From: Chromera velia | Lineage: Eukaryota > Sar > Chromeraceae | Assembly: GCA_018398765.1 (NCBI GenBank) | Contig: JAHBMJ010000088.1 | Coordinates: 1-54,181 of the forward strand | Direction: 5' to 3' | Length of the DNA: 54,181 nucleotides | Shown here: positions 33,818 through 44,946 of the stretch, one piece after another | How positions within the stretch are numbered: the first letter of the stretch is position 1 | How the letters are laid out: each line of letters opens with the position of its first letter | The notes under the pieces: model-generated | What the model saw: the letters and a program-made list of their open reading frames with translations, nothing else | Told to the model about the DNA's origin: nothing | The model's database searches: none | Position numbers and translations under genes: made by a program

Positions 33818-35256
33818 GTGAAAGGAATTGTAGCAAATCATGCGTCTCTTTTTTCTGATCGTCTCTCTCATCTGCCACCGTCAAGAGGACCTCATTTGGA
33901 TTTCAAAATCAAACTTGAGCCTGGTCATTCACCTCCTGCCCATCCGCCTTATCGGCTGTCAGTGGGAGAGACAGATAAGCTGAGGAGACAGATAGATACA
34001 TATCTTAAACAAGGATTCATCCGACCGTCTGCTTCTCCTTATGCTGCGCCTGTTCTTTTTGTACAAAAGAAAGATGGCTCGATGAGAATGTGTTGTGACT
34101 ACACTGGCTTGAATCGCATCACTATCAAAGACAAGCATTCTCTCCCTCACCCGCAAGAGTTGATTGATCAATTGCATGGGGCCCGGTTCTTTACAACACT
34201 GGACCTCAGGCAGTATTATTACCAAATGAGGGTCAGAGAAGAAGACATCCCAAAGACAGCTTTCACTACACGCTATGGTTCTTTTGAGTGGCTGGTTGTT
34301 TCTTTTGGGTTGACAAACGCACCTCCTGCAACGATGAGGTTGATTCAATTTGCTCTTCGCTCTTGTCTTGACCGTTTTATTTCGATTTTTCTGGATGACA
34401 TTCTAATTTATTCACATACAAGAGAAGAGTACAAGAAACACATCAGAATTGTTTTGCGTTTGTTGAGTGAAAATAAATTGTATGCAAAATTGTTGAAATG
34501 CCATTTTATGCAGACTGAGGTGACATTTTTCGGGCTGAAGATCTCCAGGACCGGAGTGCGGCCCGAGCAGAGCAAGACAGACCAAGTCAGTAAGTGGCCT
34601 ACTCCCAAGAACAGAAATGAAGTGCTTTCGTTTTTGGGGTTTGCAAATTGGGTGAGACGGTTTGTTCCTTGCTTTAGTGAGAAAGCAGGCCCTTTGTATG
34701 CATTGCTGAAGGGAAACAAATCGTTTAAGTGGGGGAAGAAAGAGGAAGAAAGCTTTGAAGCAGTAAAGCAAGCAGTGAAGAATACTGTCGAACTCTACAT
34801 TCCTGACCCTGCGCGTCCCTTCAAAATTTTTGTGGATGCGTGCAAATCGACAGAAACGCTCGCTGCCGTGCTCATGCAGGAAGATCCTGAGATCGGCTGG
34901 CTCCATCCATGTGCATTCACATCACGTAGAAAATGACACAGGCAGAGCTCAAGTATCCGATCAGAGATAAAGAATTTCTTTCTTGCGTGTTTGTGGTCAA
35001 ATCGTGGAGGTCATACGTTAGTCACACAACTAAGGTGGGGTCAGATCATGAGTCTCTCAAATATGTGAATGTGTCCGCTGACCGCACCTTAATGTCTCCA
35101 CGTATGTACAGATTTGTCAGCATGTTCGACGAGATCGGAATCACTCCGAGGTATGTGCCCGGTACTCGGAATCGCGTGGCAGATGCGCTGAGCAGGTGCC
35201 CTGGGGTGAATGCTGAGAAAGAAGAAAAAGATAAAGAAAGAAAAGAAGTGTGTTAA
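33818..35256 (+). pseudogene. pol: Reverse transcriptase and RNase H of the gypsy element (one frameshift)
   Basis: 33818-34936 has the gypsy reverse-transcriptase order: PPYRLSVGETDKLRRQID, SPYAAPVLFVQKKDGSMRMC, HSLPHPQELIDQL, FTTLDLRQYYYQMRV, the catalytic box FLDD (IFLDDILIYSH) and CHFMQTEVTFFGLKIS. RNase H starts at FKIFVDACKS. The frame then stops at 34936 and continues in the next frame from 34933 (AELKYPIRDKEFLSCVF ... SDHESLKY ... RNRVADALSRCPG). Apart from the frameshift the domains look complete. Confidence 0.93.
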
Positions 35257-35427
35257 TTGTTACAAATGGAATCAAGAGTGCAACCGGATGAGGAATTATT
35301 GGAAAGGATAAGGAAAGGATATGAAAAAGAGAAATTCTGGACAAAGGTGAAGGAAGTGCTTGAAGCAAGGCTCCAAATTGAAGACCCTGACAAAGACCCT
35401 GAGAAAGAAGTGCCTGGTCCTTGACAT

Positions 35428-36825
35428 TTGCGGCTGATTCTTCCGAGGTTTCAGATAAAAGACGGACTGCTCTATTTCAATGACAGACTGGCCATTCCGA
35501 TAGAGAGACTACAAAGAAACCTCATTTATAAACATTATGATACGGCCGCAGGGGGGCATTTGGGGGTAGAGAAAACATATTTGAAACTGGCAGGGAGTTT
35601 TTATTGGCCACATATGTACGCATCGGTTGTTCAGTACGTCAGAAAGTGTGATGCCTGTCAAAAAGCAAAGAGGCCGACTGAGAAGCAGTATAGATTGCTC
35701 CAACCTCTGTCTATTCCTAAATTTTCTTTTCAGTCTATTTCTCTTGATTTTGTATTTGGACTCCCGAGGGTGGTGTTTAAAGGAGAAGAGGTAGATGGAA
35801 TCCTCTCTGTGGTTGATCGCCTCTCCAAAACTCCTTTCTTTGCTGCAGTCTCACAAGAGATTACAGCGGAAGGGACAGCCGAGGTGGTCTTTGAGAGGAT
35901 TGTCTATGAGCACGGGATGCCCCAATCAGTGGTCAGTGACCGTGATCCTCGTTTTTTCTCTGCATTTTGGAAGGAACTCGCTCGGCTGTGGGGCATAAAA
36001 TTGAATATGAGTACAAGAGGATACCCACAGTCAGATGGACAGAGAGAGAGAGACAACCAGACCATCGAACAGATGTTGCGTTGTTTTATGAATGAGCATC
36101 AAACGGACTGGCCGAAGTGGTTGTGTTCTTGTCAGTTTGCATATCGTGATTCGGTGCATCCAGCCACAGGCATGTCTCCTTTTCGCTTTCTGTACAGACG
36201 TGACCCGATTCGTCTGCCTTCTGTCTCTATGCGTTCTAAGTCATTCTGTCCGCCAGCAGCAGACTTTGCAGATCGCAGAGAAGCAGAAATCATGAGAGCA
36301 AAGGAGAGACTTGAGCAAGCAAGAGAACGAGCAGCTCAACAAGTAGATCCATACAGACAAGAGGTTTTATTTGCTCCAGGGGATTTTTTGCTTGTACGCA
36401 ATGCATATTTTAAGGGAAGCAGGAAGCCAAACGGGAAGCTTGAGCCTGTATTTTATGGACCATTCGAGGTAGAGAGAAAGGTGGGGAGCAACGCGTATGA
36501 GCTCATATTCCCTGCAGGAATGAAAGGTCACAATGTGATTAATGTATCATACCTGAAGAAGTATGAGAGAAGGAAGGATGATCCTCTGCCTGCTGTTCGG
36601 TTGCCTGCATCAGAAGAGATTGAGTATGAAGTAAAAGAGATTCTCGACCACAGAAAGATAGACAAACAGGCATACTACCTGGTATGGTGGGAAGGAGAAA
36701 GTAAAGAGAATACATCATGGGAGCCTGTTGTCAACCTGACACATGCAAAAGAGGCATTGCATGCCTTGAAAGAAAAGAAGAGACAGCAGGAGAAAGAGAA
36801 GCAAGCAACGGGCAGGTGTAGGTAG
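35428..36825 (+). pseudogene. int: Integrase with GPY/F module and chromodomain of the gypsy element
   Basis: 465 open codons. The zinc-binding HHCC domain includes HLGVEKTYLKL and YVRKCDACQKAK. Core catalytic residues are present: D in SLDFVFGL, D in VSDRDPRF and E in DGQRERDNQ. The GPY/F module reads FYGPFEVERKVGSNAYEL, and the C-terminus is a chromodomain (EYEVKEILDHRKIDKQAYYL, WWEG, SWEPVVNL). Chromodomain integrases steer insertion toward marked chromatin and define chromoviruses. This part is uninterrupted, but it is separated from upstream pol by stops at 35254 and 35422. Confidence 0.95.
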
Positions 36826-37092
36826 CAATTAAGAAATAGAGAGGTGAAATCAGTATGGGCAGAACTAAGAGGTTTGTGGAGTGGAATGCATGTGTGTGAG
36901 TTTTTGGAAGATGAAATTCCTTGGTAAGTGATTTGAGGAAGAAAGCAAATCTATCCTGCATCATGGATAGATGCAGGGTGGCAGTATGGGGGTCGGACTC
37001 TGCATTCCGACTTGCTTCGTTCATTTATGGTTCAATAAAGTGTGTAGGTGCATGTTATCAATCAATGCCACGAGGTCGATTAGTTATGGATG

Positions 37093-37440
37093 TGTGCAGG
37101 CACTGGAACCGAGCGTGGACGTCGGTTTCGAAGCAGCAGGCAAGTGTAGGCCGGCTACGAGCGGCGAGTACGTGACGGGCCCGCGGAGTGGCAGAGCCGT
37201 GAGGCCGGCGGCGCCGCGGCGATGTGTGCGCGGACTTTAATAAGTATGGCTTGGCACAGGACTGAATAAAGTGATATCGATCTGCATGCATTCAAATTAG
37301 CTAACGATCGCTAACAATCGTTGGACTGGCTTGATCGAAGAAACAATGTACGAACCTCTCTAGGTCAAACTCTTATAGTCTATAAACTCTGAATGCACAT
37401 CGTTAGCGTTGAGAGTTCTAAGCCCTGTATTCTGCTTACA
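37093..37440 (+). repeat. 3' LTR of the gypsy element
   Basis: Homologous to 31201-31547. At all 16 differing sites this copy has T or A where the 5' copy has C or G. The upstream edge is uncertain because the matching part of the 5' LTR is in the gap; the LTR may begin some tens of bases earlier. Confidence 0.88.
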
Positions 37441-37843
37441 ATACAGTTGTGGATGGTCAACTACAAATTTGAAACACTACATTATTAATCGGGTATAGCC
37501 TGAGAATTGGGCTAGGAATTGGGTCTGGTACTAAGTATTACACACATTATGATGTATTGATATATTCCATTCCATACTGACAGCCTTTCAACGGAAGGCT
37601 AGTGCCAGAACATAGAGGGAGAGACAAGGCAGTGGCTAGCGATGGATAGAGAGAGGAGATGGAAGGTGAATGAAGTCATCATATATGATAGAAAGGAAAT
37701 AAGGCCCGGCGGCCCTGGCCAGGAACTGCACTGTAAGCCCCGGTTGCAGTGCAGTCTCCCATTGTGCATAACAGGAACCTACAGCTACATACTGTCTGTC
37801 TATTGCGTCTGTGATCAGCTTACTAAGCAGAGCTCACAATAGA
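37441..37843. other. Short flank between the gypsy and copia elements
   Basis: No gene seen. This and 43815-44012 were adjacent before the copia insertion. The right part ends GGCACACAACA, like the copia LTR terminus, so the insertion may have hit an older related LTR. Confidence 0.4.
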
Positions 37844-37848
37844 GATGC

Positions 37849-38099
37849 TAAAATAGATATTATAGCTTTAGCACTCGTGAACGGCTAGCTCACGCCCTAT
37901 CGCTGAGAGATAAGTATGATAGTCCAGTTTTATGCCTTTGTTTCACTACTGACTTGCTCATTTCAATCCTAGTTTCAATCTATATCAACAGATTTGCTCT
38001 CAATTAATTTGCTGGCTGATTTATACGCGCTGTGGCCGCTCCATCGCTTGGTCAATCTGAATGGGATATGCCGTGGCCCCAGTAAAATGGCACACAACA
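37849..38099 (-). repeat. 3' LTR of the copia element
   Basis: On the minus strand it begins TGTTGTGTGCC and ends ...CTATTTTA. It matches 43571-43809 with about 20 transitions, one transversion and one 11-12 nt length difference. Confidence 0.92.
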
Positions 38100-38130
38100 C
38101 AAATTCTTTTCTTTTTTTTTTTCATTTTCT

Positions 38131-38545
38131 TTAATACACTGCAAAATAAGGAGCAACCAAGTCGGGGCTCATGCTTTTGGTTAAAAGGTCATTGCCAGCG
38201 CGATTAGTAAAGGTGGACACATCTAGGGAGACATGCATCAGACAAACACCGTAAGCATCAAGTGCATCGCAAAGAGATAGAGACTGGACAACCAATGTTT
38301 TAGGAGAACGTTCCAGAATGCAGGATTGGAGAGATTTGATTACTTCTATTACCGAATGCTCGCTTGGCCTGGGATAGTCCGCAAACACCAAGTTTAATAC
38401 GTCCTGCGCGTCAGTGTAGAGTTTCACCTCCATACCTGTCTTCTATACCTAACACAATGTATGCAAGAGGCTTTTGGTGAAGTCAGCAGCGTCGTGCGTG
38501 GCGTACACTTCAGCACGAGCGCTGCTGCGGACCACCCGAGGTTGG
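38131..38545 (-). pseudogene. RNase H domain of the copia element
   Basis: Minus frames read RAEVYATHDAADFTKSLL, then EVKLYTDAQDVLNLVF, then LMHVSLDVSTFTNRAGNDLLTKSMS. This is the typical copia RNase H order (S-x-E-x-E/Y, D-S/A-x-x-A, H-I/V...N-x-A-D-x-x-T-K). A stop (TAG near 38447) interrupts it. Confidence 0.75.
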
Positions 38546-39017
38546 TGAAAAGAACGCTACTGCCAACAACTGTTTTCCGCTCCCAAAATCCATCCTGTAT
38601 ATGGGTGGGCGCAGCCAGCGTTGCCTAAAGCGGCATCATTGTACTGAGTAAGAAGAAGGGGCTGGCTGATAGGGGAGATGTCACACCGATAAATATGAAT
38701 TAAGACGGCGGGAAGACGTGGTGACGGCATACCTGCCTAAACCGTGTAGAATGGACTCAGCCTTTTCAGTTGGCCCAGGGGCTATAACATAATGACTCAC
38801 TTCATTGCACGCTTCAGCCAGGTCGGGGCGGGTATCGCGAGCTACCTAGCGAGCTACCCAGGTGTACCTAAGCAAGGCTGCCAAGAAGCTTTCGGAAGTC
38901 TCGGTGGCAGGTTTTGAAAAGGAAGGGGGAGTCACTTGAAAGAAGGTTGCGGGAATCAGGGGGAAGTGGGGTGGACAAGACAGGGCCCTCAGAGTCTGGG
39001 ATGAGGGAAGTGAGAGA

Positions 39018-39896
39018 TTAGAGATACTCATGTTGGCTGATCTGCACATTGTTAGTTATCAACATGAAGTCAACACCAACCCAGTGAATATGTCCGTTCT
39101 TCGGGTGAGTGGTGGTAATTGTGTAGTGTCCTTTGGCTACGATTTCATCGAGAAGGCTCTGGGGGCTCCAACCAATGCCGATGACAGCCAGATCATCAAC
39201 AAAGGTAGTGCAGAGACCTAGGAGCTTAGATGTGGGGGCATCAGGGCTCTCAGTCCATTTCCACCATAACCCTTGCACTCCGCTCTTGACCTACCTTGTA
39301 GATATCAGAGCTCTGTCTCAGTCCCCCTCAAAGATGTATCCACTGTCCCTTAGATCATAGACACACTTTTTCAGAAGCCACAACGAATTTCCATGATCGG
39401 GGTGGTCAGCAGGGGGAATTACGTAAACCAGGGCCTCACTATCAGGGCGAAGGGCGTTGAGATAGGCATTCTCAATATTCCCGGCCAACAAGGACGCAGG
39501 TTATAGAATCAAACTCATCATGACCGAAAGCGATTGAGAAGGCGATTCGCATCACCCATTGCAATGGGAGGTACGGTCGCTACCTAGGTTGCTGCTCACA
39601 GACACCCCCTCTCTATGATCAAAACAGGGGGAGCCGTTCGCACAGAGACGGGATTTGAAAATGCGATCCCCCTCAGCAATACGTTTCAATGTGTCACGCC
39701 AAATGAGGGGGATTGCGCCCTTCCGGCAGCTGTCAGGCACAGAAGATAAAAAGATGGCTTCGTAGGCTTCGTAATCGGAATATTTCTGCAGCTCTTTGGC
39801 ACGAGATACTTCAAAAAGGGGGCGGTCTTCGTCAGACAAGTCTTGGAGGTGAATGGGGATATGAGTTGTTGCAGAAAGGGCGGCATAAATGCACAC
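39018..39896 (-). pseudogene. Reverse transcriptase of the copia element (fragmented)
   Basis: 39896-39552 has the start of the domain (WRDTLKRIAEGDRIFKSRLC, like K-A-R-L-V-x-G). 39278-39018 has the catalytic box TFVDDLAVIG and the following GHYTITTTHP...HWVGVDF. The stretch between is closed by stops and frameshifts. Confidence 0.8.
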
Positions 39897-40799
39897 TCTT
39901 CATCAAGAGCAGGATTCCGAAAGGAGATCGGGAATGGGCGAATGCAGCTGAGTGCGCTTGAACAGAGTCGGCAGGAAGCCGTCTCTCGGGGCTGAGAATG
40001 ATACGCCGTTGAACAATGTCGGTAGAGGCAAGACAACAGAGTTCTTCTATATGATTCTTTGGCTTAGAAGCGCGAAAGCAGAGTTTGCTTCCGTTCTTGT
40101 GGCGCGAAGCAGGCAGGAAGGAGCGATTTGTAAGAGGACCGCCATGATTGCTACCCCAGGTATGAACAGTGATGAGGCTGTCATCAACAGCCAAGAAGCG
40201 GCTCTTGGTGTCTTCCGCCTCCCACACAATCATCTCTCCCCGCAGAAAATCAGAAACAGGAGGGGCGGCAGGAACAAAAGCCTCTGGGGAGACGGCAGGA
40301 GCTGGAGTGTTGGACATTTAGGGAGGAGACTGCAAACTGGGATAGGAAGACGACGCAGGGGAACTCTCCACTGGCGCTGGCGGAGATTCGGGCTCTGGGG
40401 CAGAGGGTGAGGAAGGAGGGGGGGGAACTGACTTGCAGAGACAGCGGACATGGGCAAGAATGCTGCAACCGGTGGAAGAGCGTCGGATGCGATAGATGTG
40501 CAGGCCCAGACACTGAAGAATCTCGATCAGCATCTTCATATCGGGGAGTAAACTTGGGACGGCGTTCCTCTAGATGGCTGAAAATGACTTTTTTGGAGAC
40601 GGAGTATGCAGGAGCTCATTGATCGTCGGCGTCGGGGGTAAGAAGGTCGCGGAGGGAAAAAGGGGAAACAACCTCTGCACACTTGGAAGAGGGACTTGCC
40701 TTTCTGACCAGAGCTGGGACGGCGGTTGTACTGGGAGACAACCTCATCCAAAACGGACAGCTACGCGCTGTCGGGGAGGCCTCGGTCAAGAAGGATACC

Positions 40800-41780
40800 C
40801 CAAATGATAATTTGGAGCTCCTGGTGGGTTCATTCAAGGGGGCCTAGAGAGCGATGCCAACCAGCAGGCGCAAATGATTGCTCAACGGGTTTGCTGAATA
40901 GAAATTCGGCAAAATCTCCTCGATTCTCACACCCTAAATCCGTTCATACTTCTGGAACTACTTCTCCCTCATGTCTCTGCCAATTGGTATAGACTTCTCG
41001 GATGGTAGTGGCAAGGCGGTCTTTCAATGGGAATGCCCACAGCCATCCATCAAATATATCTTTGATCGTCAGTAGGTAACAACCAACCCCATGATCCCCC
41101 AACCCATACATGACATCAATGAAAACACGGCAACTGGCAGAAGTCACCCGGGGGGAAGCAGTGGAACCGTCGGAGACGTTGTGAGGTTTGATGCGGGAAC
41201 ACGTACCTCCATTACGGTAGAGATATAACGGAAGTACACGCGCGATGGCACGTCTTATGGGGCTACGAGGGAGAGAAAAAAGATCACGCAGGCCTTCCCG
41301 CAGGGATTTCCATGTGCCATTCACCCCCATATGCCCCAATTTGGCATGATGCTCTCGGATGAGGGATTCGATCAATTCACTGACTTCGGAGGTTAAAGGA
41401 GACGAAAGGGGGGGGCTAGGAGGGGGGGAAGAGGAGGGATAAGCACGTGTACATGCACGCAGACAGGCGGGCCTCAGGCTGACATAACGATGCAAACGCG
41501 GCTTTCTTATACCTCCAAGCAGGACAGCAGGAGGCGTAGGTCCCTCTTGGTTAGATTGGGCTGCGGTGCCGGGGGAGGCCGAAGCACAAGAGACCTCTCC
41601 AGACGGCCGCAGTCGCACAAAAAAAAGATTATTGCCTGCACAACAGAACCGAATGTCTGAAAGGTCAAGAAAGGAAAGTGTGCCAGTTGAATAGTCAAAC
41701 ACAGCCTTGAGATTGATCAAACATTCATTTCTGATCAACACAGGCGTGACTGAGTTGGTTTCCATCACATCAGCAATCAA
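40800..41780 (-). pseudogene. GAG-pre-integrase and integrase of the copia element
   Basis: Shows HHAKLGHMGVNGTWKSL (zinc-binding His pair), the catalytic-core strand CRVFIDVMYGLGDHGVGCYL, and, after a frameshift, TDLGCENRGDF where the family has TDNGGE. The zinc-binding Cys pair is degraded. It would insert element DNA into the genome if intact. Confidence 0.78.
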
Positions 41781-41912
41781 GACAGCGGGGCTACCATTGA
41801 TCTGAACAGGGAGATGGGCAGCGCACGTGACGACTTCAAGTTTGCTACCTGTTTGGATATGGTATGACTTGATGGCTACTTCCTTCCACGTCTAACCAAA
41901 CATTGCTTTCAT

Positions 41913-42437
41913 TTATGTCAACCACCCTCTAGTAACCATGGTGCTACGACTGGCACCAATATCAAGAATAGTATAAGGACCATCAAAGGAGAAGGGAGAC
42001 GAATGAGAGGAAGTTGACAAACAGGCAGGAGAAGGAGAGAAAATAGAAGGGACTGACGTCAGAGTGGAAGCCATCGCAGCAAGACCTCCCCCCTTTACCC
42101 ACTGCCCCCCTTTGCCCACTGCCCCTCTCACCCTCCTGTTCTCCTCGAGCTGGGGGGGAAATACTTTTCGATCAGTTCGGGAACTGACAACTGACAGTCT
42201 CCGGTCTTGTGACCCTTCTTCCCACACCTCGATATGTCGCACTGAAACTGCATCAGACACTTTGGGGTAAAATAGCCCCACTTTGAACAGGTGATACACC
42301 AAGGTCGGTTCGTCACGGCGGTTAGTACCAGAAGCCTGGTAAGAGGAGCCTGCCACAGCTGCGGTAGCACCATCATATATGATGCTTATACGACTGAACG
42401 ATTTTGGAAGGAGACGGAGACGGGGCCTGTGACGCAA
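41913..42437 (-). pseudogene. Zinc knuckle and protease region of the copia element
   Basis: A CCHC knuckle is visible as C-D-x3-C-GKKGH-KTGD-C in the frame at 42376-42128. The protease active site is in the overlapping frame as YTILDIGASRSTMV, where the usual D-T-G-A-S has become D-I-G-A-S, a change one C-to-T transition can produce. Confidence 0.72.
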
Positions 42438-42626
42438 TAAGGGAACCGGGTTTGGGTTCGGAGAACGGGGTGGTAAAAGAAGAGGTGGGGTCGAGTTTTT
42501 GCGATTTAATCAGAAATTGTTTAACGATTCCCTTGGGATGATCCCAAGCAAAAGACTCAACACTGTCAGCTGCTATCACATCGCCCTGTAAAGGAGAAAG
42601 GATTGTACGAAGGAGGAAAAAAAATG

Positions 42627-43500
42627 CTAGGAACCCTTGATTATCGGAAAATGGGCAGAACCGTCCCTAGACACGGACTTCATGTTTCTAATGGAAGAGG
42701 TCAAGATCTGTCTCTGGATCTCCGGTACCAGTATAGATAGAGACGACAGAGCGATGTAGATAGAACGTCTTAATTTTTTTGTGAGGTCTCGCGCCTCTTT
42801 CTTCAGGGCTTTGGGGGTCAAGTGAAGTGCTCTCTAGGGGAGAAAGCAGAGATCGTTCAGACAAGTGTTGAACTCAACATCATTGGGCTTGGCATAATGC
42901 CCTTGGAGTTCCTTTTAGATGAGACCAATGTCTTTCTTCTCCTCTGTGGTGAGGGAACGGACGTGTTCTATCAACAGTTCGAAAGGCTCCAGCCCGCTTA
43001 TGAAAAAGCTAGCCCTCTCTGCCAGTGATGCGCTCTTTAAATGCCTCTCAGAGAAGCACTCAAAGGACTCAAAAATGTTCTCGAGCTGTTCTGTTGTGGC
43101 AGACGGGGAGGATGAATCTTTCATAAATTTTAGGGTGCACTTCCAATCAGGAATCTACTGTCAGGAATCTTCGTCGGCTCTCTGACTTGAAGTTCCTGTC
43201 TCCTTTGGCTGGCTTGAACGGCTTCTGTTTTTGCGCTGACCAAGGCAAGTCAAGCTTCTTCAAGCTCTGCCATCAGCTGGGCATTTTCTTTTCGGGCCGT
43301 CTCCAACTCTTCATCTCTCTCTCCCATCTTTCTCTGCATATCTTCTACAACGCTGAACACTGTGTTGAGTTGTCGCTGCAGTGTAGCATTGCTAGGAGGA
43401 GGGGCTTCAGTCTTCTTCCGACAGGGCACCTTCTTCATCTTGTAGCTCTTCAATGGTTCCTCCACTTATTGACATCTGAAGAGGAACATCAACATGAGAT
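42627..43500 (-). pseudogene. gag remnant of the copia element
   Basis: Broken minus frames: an N-terminal coiled coil (LQRQLNTVFSVVEDMQRKMG...RDEELETARKENAQL), a helical middle (EQLENIFESFECFSERHL) and a basic segment (KKEARDLTKKLRRSIYIAL). Assigned to gag by position between the 5' LTR and the zinc knuckle. Confidence 0.6.
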
Positions 43501-43570
43501 GGAGTCGCTTGGAACAAAGGCTCGGACTCTTCCATTTTTCACAAATCGAATCGAACCAGGTTTGGTACCA

Positions 43571-43809
43571 TAAAGTGGATACTATAGCTCTAGCACTCGT
43601 GAACGGCTAGCTCACGCCCTGTCATTGAGAGATAAGTATGACAGTCCGGTCTTGTACCTTTGTTTCACTACTGACTTGCTCATTTCAATCTATATCAACA
43701 GATTTGCTCTCAATCAATTTGGTGGCTGATTCATGCGCGCCGTGGCCGCTCCATCGCTCGGTCAATCTGAATGGGACATGCCGTGGCCCCAGTAAAATGG
43801 TATACAACA
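43571..43809 (-). repeat. 5' LTR of the copia element
   Basis: Minus orientation: begins TGTTGTATACC at 43809 and ends just before the palindromic TGGTACCA primer-site start at 43570. Confidence 0.92.
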
Positions 43810-43814
43810 GATGC

Positions 43815-44946
43815 AACAGGCTGGTACTCATCGATCAATATTTGTTCAGGCGTGCTGGGACGTTGCATGACAGAATGGTGGGCGCGCCGTGCTCCATATA
43901 CGTCCGTATATAGGCCTGTTGTGGGGCGGTGTACACCGCCCGTGCCTCTTTGTGCCTGATCATGCGTGCGTCACATCGGTGGAACTCTGTGTGCCACCAC
44001 TGGCACACAACAGTATAGCTCTAGAAAGAAGTGTATTTGACACTGTATCATTCTAGTTTTATAACGATTTAATATTATTAAAGTCATAAGTATATATATA
44101 AATGATTTAGTGGTGTTAAGTGTATTGCTAGGTAGTGCCCTAGAGTACTGTAATAAGCATTGTTGTTTTTTTGTCTTATAGAGGTCGCAATTGAAGAATT
44201 AACAATTGAGGTATAGACACCATGTTGGCCAAACTACGCATAGTAGTCCTCTCTGCCCTGAATAGCCCTAAAACAAATTTAGACAGTATAGAAGGCACCA
44301 AAAGATACTGATGGCGATTGAGAGTAAATGGAAAGCCAAAGTTAAACCTTGACTTATCACTAGACCATCCTTGACCCCGCTTATTCCTCGACCTGCTTCA
44401 ACATGCTTTTGTCTTCCTTTATCCTTTTCCTGATTGTGAACGTTTTCTCATTTAAAAACGAAAAAAAGTACTACTAGGCTACTACTAGATTCAATTTGGA
44501 CCTGAGGTGGGAGGGCGCGTAGGTACGCGCATGAATCTCTGATTCATTATGAAAAACTGATGGACGCAGTCTGATGCCCCAAAAATATCGCTGACAAGGC
44601 ACTTAATAAAGTTATAATTTCGCTTTTCGCTGGGTTATTCGTACAGAGTGCATGCGTTAAATGTTTGCGTAACGTTGACGGAACCGTGCACATATCGTAC
44701 ACACTGTCATGATCACAGTTACACATAGTGGCTGGTCATTCTCCAGAATCTGGATCGATTGCGGTTGCATTCTTCCTCTTAGAAAGAAGTCATGTGTTGT
44801 AGGGAATCCAAGTCATCAGGGACCAAGCAATATTTTACTCTCCAAGCAGAAATTGAAGTTGAAATTTACTATTACGAAGAACAACACATCAATCTAGCTG
44901 ACTTGACTCCTCCGAAGTCGGCTTATTCAAAAGAAAACCCAGAAAG
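43815..44946. other. Repeat-derived intergenic sequence
   Basis: 43815-44012 ends with an LTR-like GGCACACAACA. About 44100-44195 is a diverged copy of the internal block of the hAT-like element at 8801-9594. No protein frame is supported. Confidence 0.5.

Larger units (their letters stand above)
31201..37440 (+). mobile_element. Ty3/gypsy chromovirus LTR retrotransposon (degenerate, 5' edge lost in gap)
   Basis: Two matching LTR copies (31201-31547 and about 37093-37440) enclose gag, protease, reverse transcriptase, RNase H, integrase and a chromodomain, in the gypsy order with integrase last. A primer binding site starts TGGTTACCAGAGCC at about 31552, just inside the left LTR, resembling the TGGTATCAGAGC (initiator tRNA-Met) site of many plant and fungal elements. 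Gag to mid-RNase H lies in one reading frame broken only by stop codons; one frameshift near 34935 moves the rest to another frame. It cannot make its own polyprotein. The target duplication cannot be checked because the left flank is missing. Confidence 0.95.
37849..43809 (-). mobile_element. Ty1/copia LTR retrotransposon on the minus strand, TSD GATGC
   Basis: Two LTRs (37849-38099 and 43571-43809) flank gag, protease, integrase, reverse transcriptase and RNase H read from right to left. Integrase lies before reverse transcriptase, the copia order. A perfect 5-bp duplication GATGC lies at 37844-37848 and 43810-43814. On the minus strand the 5' LTR is followed by TGGTACCAAACC, a primer site beginning with TGG, and the 3' LTR is preceded by a purine tract (AAAAAAAAAAGAAAAG). 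Frames are short and broken throughout, so the element is dead, but its boundaries are intact. Confidence 0.93.

Noticed and set aside
44013..44930. A third LTR of the copia family ending at 44012
   Set aside because: Only the terminal GGCACACAACA matches; no start, body or target duplication could be shown.
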